Assembly (NCBI GenBank): GCA_021772455.1
Contig: JAJFLY010000017.1
Span: 1 to 58,887 of the forward strand
Direction: 5' to 3'
DNA length: 58,887 nt
Source: Chlamydiota bacterium
GTDB taxonomy: Bacteria > Chlamydiota > Chlamydiia > Chlamydiales > JAAKFR01
Every line of letters begins with the position of its first letter. The stretch's first letter is position 1. Below, piece after piece: positions 1 through 8,435 of this stretch. The notes under the pieces are model-generated. The model was not told where the DNA came from. It did not search any database and was given only the letters and a program-made list of their open reading frames with translations. Made by a program: the position numbers and the translations under genes.

Positions 1-285
1 AAAATTAAAAGGTGGTCAGCAGCCAGAAAGACACAGATCATCATGGATCTACTGAGAGGATCAAAAGCTCTTGTCGACGTATGTCGAGAAAATGATCTAA
101 AGCAGTCAGAGGTGGAAAAATGGAAGGAAGACTTTCTCAAATCTGGGACTCAGGGTCTTAAAGCCAAGGATCTTCCTGCAGAAGATCAAGAAATCAAAGA
201 GCTCAGAGCCAAGGTTGGAGAGCTTGTTCTGGAGCTTGATGCTAGAAAAAAGCTGGCGCATAGAATCACCATTTTCAGAATTTAG
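1..285 (+). pseudogene. IS3-type transposase OrfA fragment (cut by window edge and truncated)
   Basis: The reading frame is open from base 1, so the 5' end lies outside the window. It starts KIKRWSAARK and continues through a helix-turn-helix-like part (ALVDVCRENDLKQSEVEKW) to a coiled stretch ending near LELDARKK. This is the usual layout of the small OrfA protein of IS3-family elements, which binds the element ends. The similarity stops near base 255 and the last residues look unrelated. No OrfB integrase follows, so this is a dead fragment. The family assignment rests on pattern recognition only. Confidence 0.6.
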
Positions 286-336
286 CGTGTCAAAAAATTG
301 CATCATTAAGTCATCATCGTTTAGGTCTGAGTTCAT
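106..336 (-). pseudogene. 5' fragment of an unknown gene fused into the IS3 remnant
   Basis: An ATG at 336 is preceded by a very good Shine-Dalgarno sequence (GGAGG at about 341-346, spacing about 5). The first ~28 residues are acidic (MNSDLNDDDLMMQFF...). From about base 255 downward the frame only reads the antisense of the IS3 fragment, so the original 3' part has been lost. It is probably the start of another mobile-element or accessory gene cut by rearrangement. I do not recognise the family. Confidence 0.3.
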
Positions 337-448
337 TTCTTCCTCCTGTTTTGTAGTAAACTCAAGAGGAATGGTGGGCTCGGACTTTTTCTTTTTCAAG
401 ATTTTTCTTGAAACCTGCCCAAATCAATTTTACAGAAACAATGTTGCA

Positions 449-643
449 CTACCGCTTTTTCATTCGTCGGCAAAGCTGCGTATAACAAGGAGCTTTAAAA
501 ACAATACCCATGCTCTCCATCAATGAGCGAAAGAAGCCCTCAGTTTCACGTAGACTTAGATGGAATTTGAAGCGAATGAAGCACATGACTTTGATCAACT
601 CATCTCCGTAAACAATGAGCGTAAACCCGTGCTTTTCTTTTTC
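449..643 (-). pseudogene. IS5-like transposase N-terminal fragment
   Basis: On the minus strand, 64 open codons lie between two stops. They encode a segment with F-x-L-S-L-R-E-T-E-G-F-F-R-S-L-M followed by P-C-Y-T-Q-L-C-R-R-M-K. This matches the conserved N-terminal part of IS5-type DDE transposases, which typically read FHLPLR.TQGFL.SL...PDYSTLSRR. No start codon with a ribosome site and no catalytic domain are present, so it is a remnant. With the two neighbouring fragments it marks a junk-filled insertion hot spot. I see no intact gene between 286 and 880. Confidence 0.6.
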
Positions 644-818
644 TCAATAAAATACTTGCTGTTAAGAAAGAAGCACCTGATTCGCTCAGCCATGCTATCG
701 CATGTCCTTGCAAACAGGCGGGGGGGCTCGCCACTTAATTGGGGTTATGCAACAACACCAGGAAGGCCTTGTTACAAAGCCGCCAAGGATATTAAAAAAT
801 AATTTTCAGTTCTTTATA

Positions 819-847
819 TCGATATTTAATACTAAATAGTTTATAAT
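819..847 (+). promoter_or_regulatory. Candidate housekeeping-type promoter for the TPR gene
   Basis: TCGATA (819-824) is followed by a 17-base spacer and a perfect TATAAT (842-847). It lies in a strongly AT-rich stretch 33 bases before the ATG at 880. The -35 box is only a 4 of 6 match. Confidence 0.5.
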
Positions 848-879
848 CTTTTTACTATTATTAGATATTAAGGTGAAAT

Positions 880-2754
880 ATGGCATATCCCAGCCCCCCT
901 TCAGGATCAGGTCCAAGTTTAGTAGAGCTGCTTCGTGGACTCGAAACTCGCGGTGAACTGAGAACTCGCATTATGGGAAGACTCGTCGCCCAGATAAACA
1001 CTCGGATCAATGCTCTTGCACAAAGGATCCCAAGCTCTAATAACGCGGCTCCATCTTCAGCAGGGCTGCACATTCAGTGCGTGATACGTCATGATTGGAA
1101 AGGAGTCAAAGCAGCTGCGGATGCTGGCATCAATGCAAACCCTATCGATCCAAATATACTTGCTATACTTTACAACCAAAAAGCCCAGAGATGCATTAGT
1201 CTAGAAAAATTTTGGTCAGCCATGGAGGCTGCAGACGCAGGAATCGCTGAAAACCCAACCGATCCTAATAAACGTGCTATGCTTTACAACCTAAAAAGCC
1301 ACGCATGCAATCAACTTAATGAATATCGCGACGCCAAAGATGCTGCAGAGGCTGGCATCAATGCAAACCCTACCGATCGAAGTACACTTGAAGAGCTTCA
1401 CTGCCAAAAAGCTTGCACATGCATTAGCCTAGAGGAATATTGGTCAGCTATAGAGGCTGCAGACGCAGGAATCGATGCAAACCCTATCGATCCAAATATA
1501 CTTGCTATACTTTACAACCAAAAAGCCTACGCATGCAATAGTCTAGAGGATTTTTGGGGAGAATCTCGGTCAGCCAAAGCGGCTGCAGAGGCTGGCATCG
1601 ATGCAAACCCTGCCGATCGAAATATACTTGCTATGCTTTACAACCAAAAAGCCTACGCATGCAATCAACTTAATGAATATCGCGATGCCAAAGACGCTGC
1701 AGAGGCTGGCATCTATGCAAACCCTAACAATCCAAATATAATTGCAAAACTTTACGCCAACAAAGCTTGCGCATGCATTAGTAGAGAGGAATATTGGTCA
1801 GCCATAGAGGCTGCAGATGCAGGATTCGATGCAAATCCTACTGATCAAAATATACTTGCTATGCTTTACAACGCAAAATCTACCAATCCAAATACGTTTG
1901 CAAAATTTTACGCCAACAAAGCCCAGGTATGCAATGTTCTTAAGAAATATTGCGATGCCAAAGCGGCTGCAGAGGCGGGAATCGCTGCAAACCCTTCCGA
2001 TCAAAATATACTTGCTATGCTTTACGACCGAAAAGCCCATGCATGCAATACTCTTAAGAAATATCGCGATGCCAAAGCGGCCGCAGAAGCAGGAATCGCA
2101 GCCTCCCCCTCTACCGATCCAAATACACTTGCAAAACTTTACAAGCAAAAAGCCTATGCATTCTATTACCTTAAGGAATATCGCGACGCCAAAGCAGCTA
2201 CAGAGATAGGAATCGCTGCTAACTCCGCCAATCCAAATACACTTGCAGAACTTTACAAGCTAAAAGCCTACGCATGCAATGCTATTAGGGAATATCGCGA
2301 TGCCAAAGCAGCTACAGAGGCAGGAATCGCTGCAAACCCCACCAATCCAAATACACTTACAGAACTTTACATCCAAAAAGCTTACGCATGCTATCGCCTT
2401 AAGGAATATCACGACGCCAAAGCGGCTGCAGAGGAAGGAATCGCTGTTAACCCTAATGATCCTAATAAACGTGTTATGCTTTACAGCCAAAAAGCTTACG
2501 CATGCTATCGCCTTAAGGAATATTGCGACGCCAAAGCGGCTGCAAAGGCTGGTCTTAAGATAAACCCTGAATATAACGAGCTCAACGATTTGCTTAGAGA
2601 GCTTCAAGCGAGGCAAGCTGGCGAGAAAGCTGCTGCTCACAGCAACGTGGGTGTGGGTCAGAAGCGTAACCGCGAAGATGAACCAGTTCCTGGTGCCGCC
2701 TTTACTGATGAAGAGATGGCACAACCACCTTCTAAATCTGCACGACACTCTTAG
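880..2754 (+). CDS. Large tetratricopeptide-repeat (TPR) protein, unknown role
   Basis: This is a 624-residue protein with no signal peptide or membrane segment. From about residue 65 to 575 it is built of roughly 13 to 14 tandem units of about 37-38 residues. The consensus is L-Y-x-x-K-A-x-A-C-x-x-L-x-x-Y-x-x-A-K-A-A-A-E-A-G-I-x-A-N-P-x-D-P-N. The spacing of Y, A, G and P is that of TPR helices, with about four extra residues per unit. The repeats are also near-identical at DNA level. One unit near residue 330 is shortened (LYNAKSTNPNTF), which looks like a recombination deletion. The C-terminal tail is charged and includes QKRNRED and KSARHS, which could mimic a nuclear signal (inference). 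AAGGTGA precedes the ATG. TPR proteins bind other proteins, and a host-directed role is possible but unproven. Confidence 0.85.
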   Translation: MAYPSPPSGSGPSLVELLRGLETRGELRTRIMGRLVAQINTRINALAQRIPSSNNAAPSSAGLHIQCVIRHDWKGVKAAADAGINANPIDPNILAILYNQKAQRCISLEKFWSAMEAADAGIAENPTDPNKRAMLYNLKSHACNQLNEYRDAKDAAEAGINANPTDRSTLEELHCQKACTCISLEEYWSAIEAADAGIDANPIDPNILAILYNQKAYACNSLEDFWGESRSAKAAAEAGIDANPADRNILAMLYNQKAYACNQLNEYRDAKDAAEAGIYANPNNPNIIAKLYANKACACISREEYWSAIEAADAGFDANPTDQNILAMLYNAKSTNPNTFAKFYANKAQVCNVLKKYCDAKAAAEAGIAANPSDQNILAMLYDRKAHACNTLKKYRDAKAAAEAGIAASPSTDPNTLAKLYKQKAYAFYYLKEYRDAKAATEIGIAANSANPNTLAELYKLKAYACNAIREYRDAKAATEAGIAANPTNPNTLTELYIQKAYACYRLKEYHDAKAAAEEGIAVNPNDPNKRVMLYSQKAYACYRLKEYCDAKAAAKAGLKINPEYNELNDLLRELQARQAGEKAAAHSNVGVGQKRNREDEPVPGAAFTDEEMAQPPSKSARHS

Positions 2755-2835
2755 CCATCATCGACCTTGTTGAAAAAGTCCCTTGATAATCAATCGAGTC
2801 AGCTAATTTAAAGTAATTTACCTATCCTCTCAGAA

Positions 2836-3115
2836 TTGGGTATATCTATCCTCTGCACTGGATATGGTTTGTATCTACATTCCAAAATCTCTCTTTTGAT
2901 CCTTCGCCAGTGTTCTTTAAGCTCCCATACAGCTTCCGTACAAGTATCGGGCTTGAGATATCAGGCTCCCTTACCCAGCTTACACGCCTCATATGGTTTT
3001 TCTCGGGGTTCCTTCAGATTCTACCTCGCGATAGACACCCTTGCCATTGGCTAATGGTTCCCCTTGTCGGGCTCATAGAGAACTTTCATCTCCTAGTTGT
3101 GCGCCCGGCAGGGCA
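2836..3115 (-). other. Probable decayed group II intron 5' region (domain I-like RNA)
   Basis: No convincing gene lies between 2755 and 3220. The reverse strand of about 3115 to 2900 reads like the conserved domain I of bacterial group II introns: GCGCACAACTAGGAGATGAAAG, then GAGCCCGACAAGGGGAACC, then GGCAAGGGTGTC and GAGGTAGAATCTGAAGGAA. Short ORFs here (for example 2910-3215 on the plus strand) are probably mistranslations of this RNA. No reverse transcriptase ORF follows, so it is a fragment at best. The assignment is from memory of intron sequences and is tentative. Confidence 0.4.
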
Positions 3116-3220
3116 GGTAAAACAGAAACAGAGAGAAAAAATCAAATATACAGTATGGTATTTTAATAACCAATTAGCTTATAATTGGATGGTCCAGAAG
3201 CGGAGTCAAACTTGAAAAGT

Positions 3221-3934
3221 ATGAATTTACATATATATAATTCTACAGAAAAAGAGTTATCTGAGAAAAAAAATCCAGTATTTATTGGGATTAGTGTTGG
3301 CATTAAGCCAATGTCCTTTGATATCGCAACCTCATATCTAAATTGGGCTGAAAAACACTCTTCTACTACCGTGCAAATTTTAATTGCTGATGAGATCGCT
3401 AAATATAATTATTTAGCATTTAGTCATTCCACAAAACCAGGAGCCCTCTCAAGAGCAATTCGAGATGGCGATCAATACTATGGTTTTTTTGAGAAAACCA
3501 TTTCTAATCTCGGCAAGAGTGGGAAATTTAATATAATAAGATGGAATGACATTCAAAACAATTACTTTTCTAACACTCTAAAAGAAGTGCAAGTGGAATT
3601 TGAAACAAATCCGATATTTAAAGATGATATCGTTTCAATTTTAAATAAATATATAAAGCGACGTAAAAAACCAGTTTCAGAAGAAAAGAAAATATTACTT
3701 TGTCAGTATCTATTAGAAGAGCTTCCAACTCTCCTTGATGGGATTTACGTGGGTGATACAAATTACTCACTTATATTATATCCTACTTATAACCAGTCCG
3801 GTATGAGCGGACTAGTGAGTGATATTCAAAACAAAAGAAAACACGTTGGTTTAAGCGAACGGTTGAATTTAAAAAAAACAATCATGGTTGAAGCGCTTAT
3901 TGAGGAAACTCCTGGGACCCTGATTGCTACCTAA
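3221..3934 (+). CDS. tRNA-dependent cyclodipeptide synthase (CDPS), XYP-type
   Basis: This 237-residue protein has the diagnostic residues of cyclodipeptide synthases, which use two aminoacyl-tRNAs to make a cyclic dipeptide. The block FIGISVGI contains the catalytic Ser (Ser25), matching AlbC Ser37. YLLEELP provides Tyr163 and Glu167, matching AlbC Tyr178 and Glu182. LILYPTY gives Tyr187-Pro188. With Ile28 at the AlbC Asn40 position, this places it in the XYP rather than the NYH subfamily. Length is normal for the family. A TTG at 3185 is an alternative start, but TATAAT at 3180-3185 overlaps it, so I chose the ATG at 3221. The last five residues (TLIAT) are supplied by an inserted element; without it the protein would end GIIG. 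No tailoring oxidase or methyltransferase lies nearby, so the product and its use are unknown. Confidence 0.88.
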   Translation: MNLHIYNSTEKELSEKKNPVFIGISVGIKPMSFDIATSYLNWAEKHSSTTVQILIADEIAKYNYLAFSHSTKPGALSRAIRDGDQYYGFFEKTISNLGKSGKFNIIRWNDIQNNYFSNTLKEVQVEFETNPIFKDDIVSILNKYIKRRKKPVSEEKKILLCQYLLEELPTLLDGIYVGDTNYSLILYPTYNQSGMSGLVSDIQNKRKHVGLSERLNLKKTIMVEALIEETPGTLIAT

Positions 3935-4257
3935 ACCTTGTCTAGAACGTAGGCGTTTTTTCCCAGACACGCCGCGTTTAGCTAAAAATTTAATACCTTC
4001 ATCCTGAAGCACATCCTCTAGTTCAAAAGAGTTGTACGGCAAAGATCTTACTTTCAAAATCTTGTTTAAACAAAAGAGCTAGAAATCGAAAGAGGGCATG
4101 CCAGCATGTCCAGGGGATTTTGTGAAGACGACGGCAGCCACAACAGCAAAAGTCATCTCTTCCGTATTTTCCATTTTCGCTTGAGTGTCGCTCTATACTA
4201 TCCTCCATTTGGATTTGGTAGAGCACTATAACAACAAGTTTAGGTAGCAATCAGGGT
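3917..4257 (-). mobile_element. 341-bp deleted insertion sequence with inverted repeats and 5-bp target duplication
   Basis: The ends are perfect 20-bp inverted repeats (ACCCTGATTGCTACCTAAAC at 3917-3936 and its complement at 4238-4257). They are flanked by direct repeats CTGGG at 3912-3916 and 4258-4262. Inside, on the minus strand, is a scrap of DDE transposase (NSFELEDVLQDEGIKFL, about 4030-3980). The upstream half reads as an unrelated frame beginning at 4250. The element is too short to encode a full transposase, so it is an internally deleted, non-autonomous copy. A related, differently deleted copy lies at 39419. Together with flanking bases this accounts for 3935-4322. Confidence 0.88.
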
Positions 4258-4322
4258 CTGGGGGCATTATTGGATAAATCCTCGCATGGAAATGGAACCA
4301 TCTTGGTAGATTTCTTAAATGC

Positions 4323-5894
4323 TTAACGACGGAATAGTCGCTTGCGGAGGAGCTCTTTTTGACGGTGGAGCTCCTGAAGCTCTCGCATAATCTCAGCTCG
4401 ATTCTCATCGGTCAACGTATCGAGAAGGTCGCGTTCGTGAAGGGCAATAATCTCGATCTCATTGCGTAGATACTGCGCCTCCATCCGCCACCCAAACAGC
4501 TTCCGAACACAATTAAAGAGGGTGTTCATCGGGTTGTAGAGTTTTGGAAAAAAGTGCAAGTAATCAAATCTTGTGGCGCGATCCTTATTCTCTCGCTCAA
4601 TCTCTTCTTGTGTGAGCACAGTTGCAATCCAATTCTCCGAAAGAGCAACGATGTTTTGATGAGCTGGAAAGGCGTGGCGCACATTGAGAATAAATTTGGT
4701 AAACGCTGGGATTAGAAAGAGACAATCCCAAAACCCAACTGGATAATACCGCCACCGTCTTTTGCCCAAAAAGAGGGTGACATTGCCAATCGCCTTGGCC
4801 CCGATGTGCCAAAATGCAAAATCATCGAGATTAACGCTGACAATGATCTTCTCTTGGCGGCTTCTATCCATGCTATGGTAAAAGTCGTAGTCGCGCCCGT
4901 TTGGAACGGGGGGATTAAAAGCATAGACGCGTTCAACAAGGTCGTGGGAGTAGAGTCCAATTTGAACGGCAAGCGAGCCGCCCATGCTATGTCCCGCAAC
5001 AAGTGGTGGGTGACCGTTGTTAAGGTCGCGCAGGTGTTTGTGAATTCGACGCCATGAGTGGGCATAAGCAGCCGTTGCGGCGCCGTGGGTGGCAAAGTTT
5101 GCCATAATGGAGCCGAACATCGAGGCTTGAGAGGGCCACAGCTCAGTACCCTGGCAAAGATAAATGGGGGGAGCTCCTTTATCTACAGGAGTCATACTTA
5201 CAGTACGCACCCCTTCAGCAATTAAATGTTTGTGACACCGATAGGAAATCAGCTTGCCGCATTTTTTAAAACACGGGATGTTTAATACTTTCCCCTCTAT
5301 CTCTCGATAGGCAGCCCCGTGGCTTAAAACGGCCAAAGTGAGCCAACGTCGTTTTACTGGATCCTCAACACTTGCAATATGTTCTAGATCGTGACGGACA
5401 TGAGCGAGCTGCTCCTTATCTTTTTTCAAGCGCTTCATGATAAAGAGTTTTGGCAAGAGACCTGGCGGGGTTGCATCCTCATCATAAAATTGAGAGCTCT
5501 CAGCATTCCACTCGACACGGATTGGGTTTAAGCTAATCACTTTGTCGTGAATGGGCTCCCCTAACCGTTTCCAAATTCGATGAAAAAGATCGACAGAGAG
5601 GGGCTCACCTAGAGCATACATCCGCAAAAAACCATCCTCACCTACGATGCGAGGCAGAGTTTTGGGTTTTACAGGAGAGCACTCATCTATCCATAGGGAG
5701 CGGACAAAGCGGCTCGCCTCCTCCCAGGTTCCCTGGTGTTTCACTTGCTCGACACATGCAACATAGATTCTTGCTAAGGTCTCGCGATTTTCTCGCCTGT
5801 GATCAGGAATGTGCATGTGCACGGTAAAGTGTCCCTCTTTCCAGAGAATCCACCCATTCCGGCCCCTATCTGTATAAATATCAGCAAGCTTCAT
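4323..5894 (-). CDS. Lipase-like alpha/beta hydrolase
   Basis: The protein is about 523 residues long. The nucleophile elbow G-H-S-M-G-G is embedded in PPLVAGHSMGGSLAVQIG at about residues 312-329, as in class 3 lipases and other alpha/beta hydrolases. Candidate acid and His residues follow (for example NLDDFAFWHIG). There is no N-terminal signal peptide. Hydrophobic stretches near residues 400-430 could touch a membrane, and the last 60 residues are a charged helical tail (ERDLLDTLTDENRAEIMREL). The ATG at 5894 overlaps the 3' end of the yggS-like gene by 14 bases; an ATG at 5930 is a less likely start. It is the last gene of the minus-strand run beginning at the nfeD pair. The substrate is unknown, and lipid or ester hydrolysis is inferred. 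Confidence 0.7.
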   Translation of the reverse strand: MKLADIYTDRGRNGWILWKEGHFTVHMHIPDHRRENRETLARIYVACVEQVKHQGTWEEASRFVRSLWIDECSPVKPKTLPRIVGEDGFLRMYALGEPLSVDLFHRIWKRLGEPIHDKVISLNPIRVEWNAESSQFYDEDATPPGLLPKLFIMKRLKKDKEQLAHVRHDLEHIASVEDPVKRRWLTLAVLSHGAAYREIEGKVLNIPCFKKCGKLISYRCHKHLIAEGVRTVSMTPVDKGAPPIYLCQGTELWPSQASMFGSIMANFATHGAATAAYAHSWRRIHKHLRDLNNGHPPLVAGHSMGGSLAVQIGLYSHDLVERVYAFNPPVPNGRDYDFYHSMDRSRQEKIIVSVNLDDFAFWHIGAKAIGNVTLFLGKRRWRYYPVGFWDCLFLIPAFTKFILNVRHAFPAHQNIVALSENWIATVLTQEEIERENKDRATRFDYLHFFPKLYNPMNTLFNCVRKLFGWRMEAQYLRNEIEIIALHERDLLDTLTDENRAEIMRELQELHRQKELLRKRLFRR

Positions 5895-6528
5895 TGAAAA
5901 TCGCGGTCCCAATACGAATAAGCGTCGCACCCTCCTGGATGGCGATCTGATAATCGCGGCTCATCCCCATCGAAAGAGTCGACAAATCTGCAAGATCACC
6001 TGCAAGTGTTTGCAAACTCCCCTGCAACTCCTTTAATTTAGAAAAACAGCGACGAATCACTGTTTCATCTTCTGCCAAAGGAGCCATGGTCATTAAGCCA
6101 CGCACGGCAATTCCTTTCAACGCTAACACTTCAGAAAAGAGCCTCTCCCACTCCTTTGGCGTATACCCACTTTTTGACGCCTCACCAGAAGTGTTGGCTT
6201 CTAAAAGAACATTAGTGACCACCCCTCTCTCCTCACTTGCGCGTGAAACCATTCTTGCAAGCTCAATCGTGTCGATCGAGTGGATCAATGCAAAATGCCC
6301 AATAGCTTTTTTAACTTTGTTCTTTTGGAGCTTTCCAATGAAGTGCCAACGGATATCATCTGGAGCTGTTTCGATTTTCTCAAGCGCCTCTTGGATCCGA
6401 TTCTCCCCAAAATCGCGACATCCCCCCTCATACGCTTCCTGAATCTCCTCGAGGGAACGCCCCTTGGAGACAGCCACTAACAGAACGTTTGGATTTGCGA
6501 TCTCCTTAAGATTCTTTTCAATGCTCAT
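5881..6528 (-). CDS. yggS: YggS/PLPBP-type pyridoxal phosphate homeostasis protein
   Basis: This 215-residue protein has the hallmarks of the YggS (PROSC) family. VAVSKG holds the PLP-binding Lys, FGENRIQE and WHFIGKLQKNK follow, and the phosphate-binding end reads LSMGMSRDYQ...IRIGTAIF. Family members hold PLP and balance vitamin B6 pools; they are not thought to be enzymes. The gene overlaps its upstream neighbour (6518-6958) by 11 bases and its downstream neighbour by 14, so translation is probably coupled. The length is slightly short for the family (usually 220-235), but all blocks are present. Confidence 0.92.
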   Translation of the reverse strand: MSIEKNLKEIANPNVLLVAVSKGRSLEEIQEAYEGGCRDFGENRIQEALEKIETAPDDIRWHFIGKLQKNKVKKAIGHFALIHSIDTIELARMVSRASEERGVVTNVLLEANTSGEASKSGYTPKEWERLFSEVLALKGIAVRGLMTMAPLAEDETVIRRCFSKLKELQGSLQTLAGDLADLSTLSMGMSRDYQIAIQEGATLIRIGTAIFNEAC

Positions 6529-6958
6529 ATCGATTTAGAACTTCAGACAAGATCACCATCGCTTGCGCAGCCGAACGCTTTTTTACGATGGCAACCAGCG
6601 GATTTTCATTTCGCCTTTTTCTTTGCGTTTCAAGTAGAAATTCGTCACTTACAATCCGCTCTCGAAACTTAGGATCGACATGGGTTTCCAATTTGCGCTC
6701 TGAAATATCAGACTGATAATCCCGTTCCTGAAACTCCGTATCAAATTCATAATCGCGTTTGACAAGACGCTCTGTTGTGTGGGGGCGGATTTCAACCCGA
6801 GGAGGTGGTGGAGGCACCTCCTCTTCGATATAGACCTCCTCCTGGACTACCTCATCGTTTTGTTGAACCTTCTTTTTGTCAATCAAGAGCTTACGCAAGA
6901 GCGGCACAAGAAAGACAAAAAGAACGATGACAAATCCAACGATCTCAGAAAAATCCAT
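6518..6958 (-). CDS. Small membrane-anchored protein with proline-rich and charged region
   Basis: This is a 146-residue protein. Residues about 5-25 form one hydrophobic helix (EIVGFVIVLFVFLVPLLRKLL). It is followed by an acidic patch, a run of five prolines, and a long charged, probably unstructured or helical cytosolic part. I do not recognise a domain. Its ATG at 6958 touches the floA stop and its end overlaps yggS, so it belongs to the nfeD-floA operon. It could be a partner of the FloA membrane platform, by context only. Confidence 0.75.
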   Translation of the reverse strand: MDFSEIVGFVIVLFVFLVPLLRKLLIDKKKVQQNDEVVQEEVYIEEEVPPPPPRVEIRPHTTERLVKRDYEFDTEFQERDYQSDISERKLETHVDPKFRERIVSDEFLLETQRKRRNENPLVAIVKKRSAAQAMVILSEVLNRYEH

Positions 6959-7965
6959 TAGGTCTGCTCTTCTTCTGGATTGCCAATCGATTCGCGCATC
7001 TTTGTATCAGCCTGCACATTTTTCAAACGCAGATAATCCATATAGCCTAAATTCCCCGCTCTAAGGGCTTCGGCAATGGCGATCGGAATCTTTGCTTCCG
7101 CCTCAACAAATAGCGCGCGCATATCTTCGACCTTCGCCAAGTTTTCACGCTCCATGGCAACAGCCATTGCGCGTCGCTCTTCCGCTTTCGCCTGGGCGAT
7201 CCGCTTATCCGATTCGGCCCGGTCTGCACGTAAACGAGCACCAATATTCTCTCCGACAGTAATGTAGGCCAAATCGATCGAAAGAATCTCAAACGCTGTT
7301 TGTGAATCGAGCCCTTTATCCAATACAAGCTGAGAGATCGCCTGAGGATTTCCTAATACCTCTAGGTGGGTTTCGGCCTGCCCGATCGAGTTGACCATCC
7401 CCTCTCCGACCCGCGCGATAATCGTCTCTTCGGTCGCACCTCCAACAAGCTGCGCCAAATTGGTCCGTACGGTCACACGCGCTCTACAAAGTAGCTGCAC
7501 CCCATCTTTTGCAACCCCAACGATATATTCCCCTTGTCCCTTAACATCTGAAGGACAATCGATCACTTTTGGATTGACCGATGTGCGCACCGCGTCAAGA
7601 ATATCGCGCCCCGCCAAATCGATCGCCGTCGCCTGTTTCCAAGTGAGAGGGATATTCGCCTTATCAGCTGCGATCATTGCCCGTACAACTTCTAGAACAC
7701 GCCCACCAGCTAAAAAATGCGTTTCGAGATCGGCTACCTCAATCTGTTTCAACCCCGCTTTGTAGGAGTTAATCCGCGCATTGACAATAACGCGGGGGGG
7801 GATTTTCCGCAGACTCATCCCGATAATATTGAAAAGTGAAATCGGCGTTCCTGAAACAAAAGCTTGAAACCAGAGGCTGATAAATCTCCCAACAATTGAG
7901 AGAACAACAATGGCGACGATCGCCAGAACGATGATCAAAATATAAAATTCGAACGATAGGTTCAT
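6958..7965 (-). CDS. floA: Flotillin-like protein FloA (SPFH-type membrane scaffold)
   Basis: This 335-residue protein is close to the usual FloA length of about 330. An N-terminal hydrophobic hairpin (residues about 5-50) is followed by the SPFH-like domain ([31 protein letters not shown]) and a long Ala/Glu-rich coiled coil ([35 protein letters not shown]). FloA-type proteins organise membrane microdomains and are typically encoded with NfeD proteins. That is exactly the arrangement here: the start overlaps the nfeD stop as TAATG. This strongly supports the call. Confidence 0.93.
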   Translation of the reverse strand: MNLSFEFYILIIVLAIVAIVVLSIVGRFISLWFQAFVSGTPISLFNIIGMSLRKIPPRVIVNARINSYKAGLKQIEVADLETHFLAGGRVLEVVRAMIAADKANIPLTWKQATAIDLAGRDILDAVRTSVNPKVIDCPSDVKGQGEYIVGVAKDGVQLLCRARVTVRTNLAQLVGGATEETIIARVGEGMVNSIGQAETHLEVLGNPQAISQLVLDKGLDSQTAFEILSIDLAYITVGENIGARLRADRAESDKRIAQAKAEERRAMAVAMERENLAKVEDMRALFVEAEAKIPIAIAEALRAGNLGYMDYLRLKNVQADTKMRESIGNPEEEQT

Positions 7966-8435
7966 TACTCTTCCTTTAATTTTACGATCAGGTGGGCACC
8001 CTCGCCACCCACAACTTTAATTTTAGTCCCTTTTATCACATATCCCACTTTGGAGACTGCCTGATACCGTTTTTTGTGTACCATGATATGCCCAGAGGGT
8101 TTCAAATCAGAGATTGCCTCACCCTCCTCACCGACTAATTCCTCTGCAAATTCAGAAGCGACATACCCCGACTGCTCGGTATTTAGAAAAAGGCCTTTGG
8201 TCTTTCCACCCTTAATGCGCCGAATGGCAAAGCAAATTAATACACCAACACCAAAAAGCGCTGCCATCGCATACAAAATCACATATAGAGCCGAATCGGT
8301 CACCGAGGCGTAAAAAAAGATGCTGATAATCACGAGCACTCCGCCGGCTATTCCCACGATCCCGCCAGGAAGAAAAAACTCTAAAAAAATCAAAAGCAGG
8401 CCGATCCCGAGCATCAAAAAAGGGAACCAGTTCAT
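7965..8435 (-). CDS. Short NfeD-type membrane protein
   Basis: This 156-residue protein has three to four transmembrane helices in its first ~85 residues ([20 protein letters not shown], then [18 protein letters not shown], then [20 protein letters not shown]). A soluble OB-fold-like NfeD tail follows ([19 protein letters not shown], then [20 protein letters not shown]). Short NfeD proteins partner with flotillins. The gene overlaps the long nfeD upstream by 4 bases (ATGA) and floA downstream. Confidence 0.88.
   Translation of the reverse strand: MNWFPFLMLGIGLLLIFLEFFLPGGIVGIAGGVLVIISIFFYASVTDSALYVILYAMAALFGVGVLICFAIRRIKGGKTKGLFLNTEQSGYVASEFAEELVGEEGEAISDLKPSGHIMVHKKRYQAVSKVGYVIKGTKIKVVGGEGAHLIVKLKEE

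Noticed and set aside
1798-2148. Long minus-strand ORF (116 codons) and similar plus-strand frames inside the TPR gene
   Set aside because: They arise from the regular codon pattern of the tandem repeats and have no ribosome sites.
1090-2570. CRISPR array or satellite repeat
   Set aside because: The periodic DNA is an in-frame protein repeat of about 111-114 bases with no spacers.
2910-3215. 101-codon plus-strand ORF
   Set aside because: It reads the antisense of the intron-like RNA; such ORFs are a common misannotation and this one has no coding features.
3185-3220. TTG start giving a 249-residue CDPS
   Set aside because: A TATAAT box overlaps this codon and no ribosome site precedes it; the ATG at 3221 is preferred.
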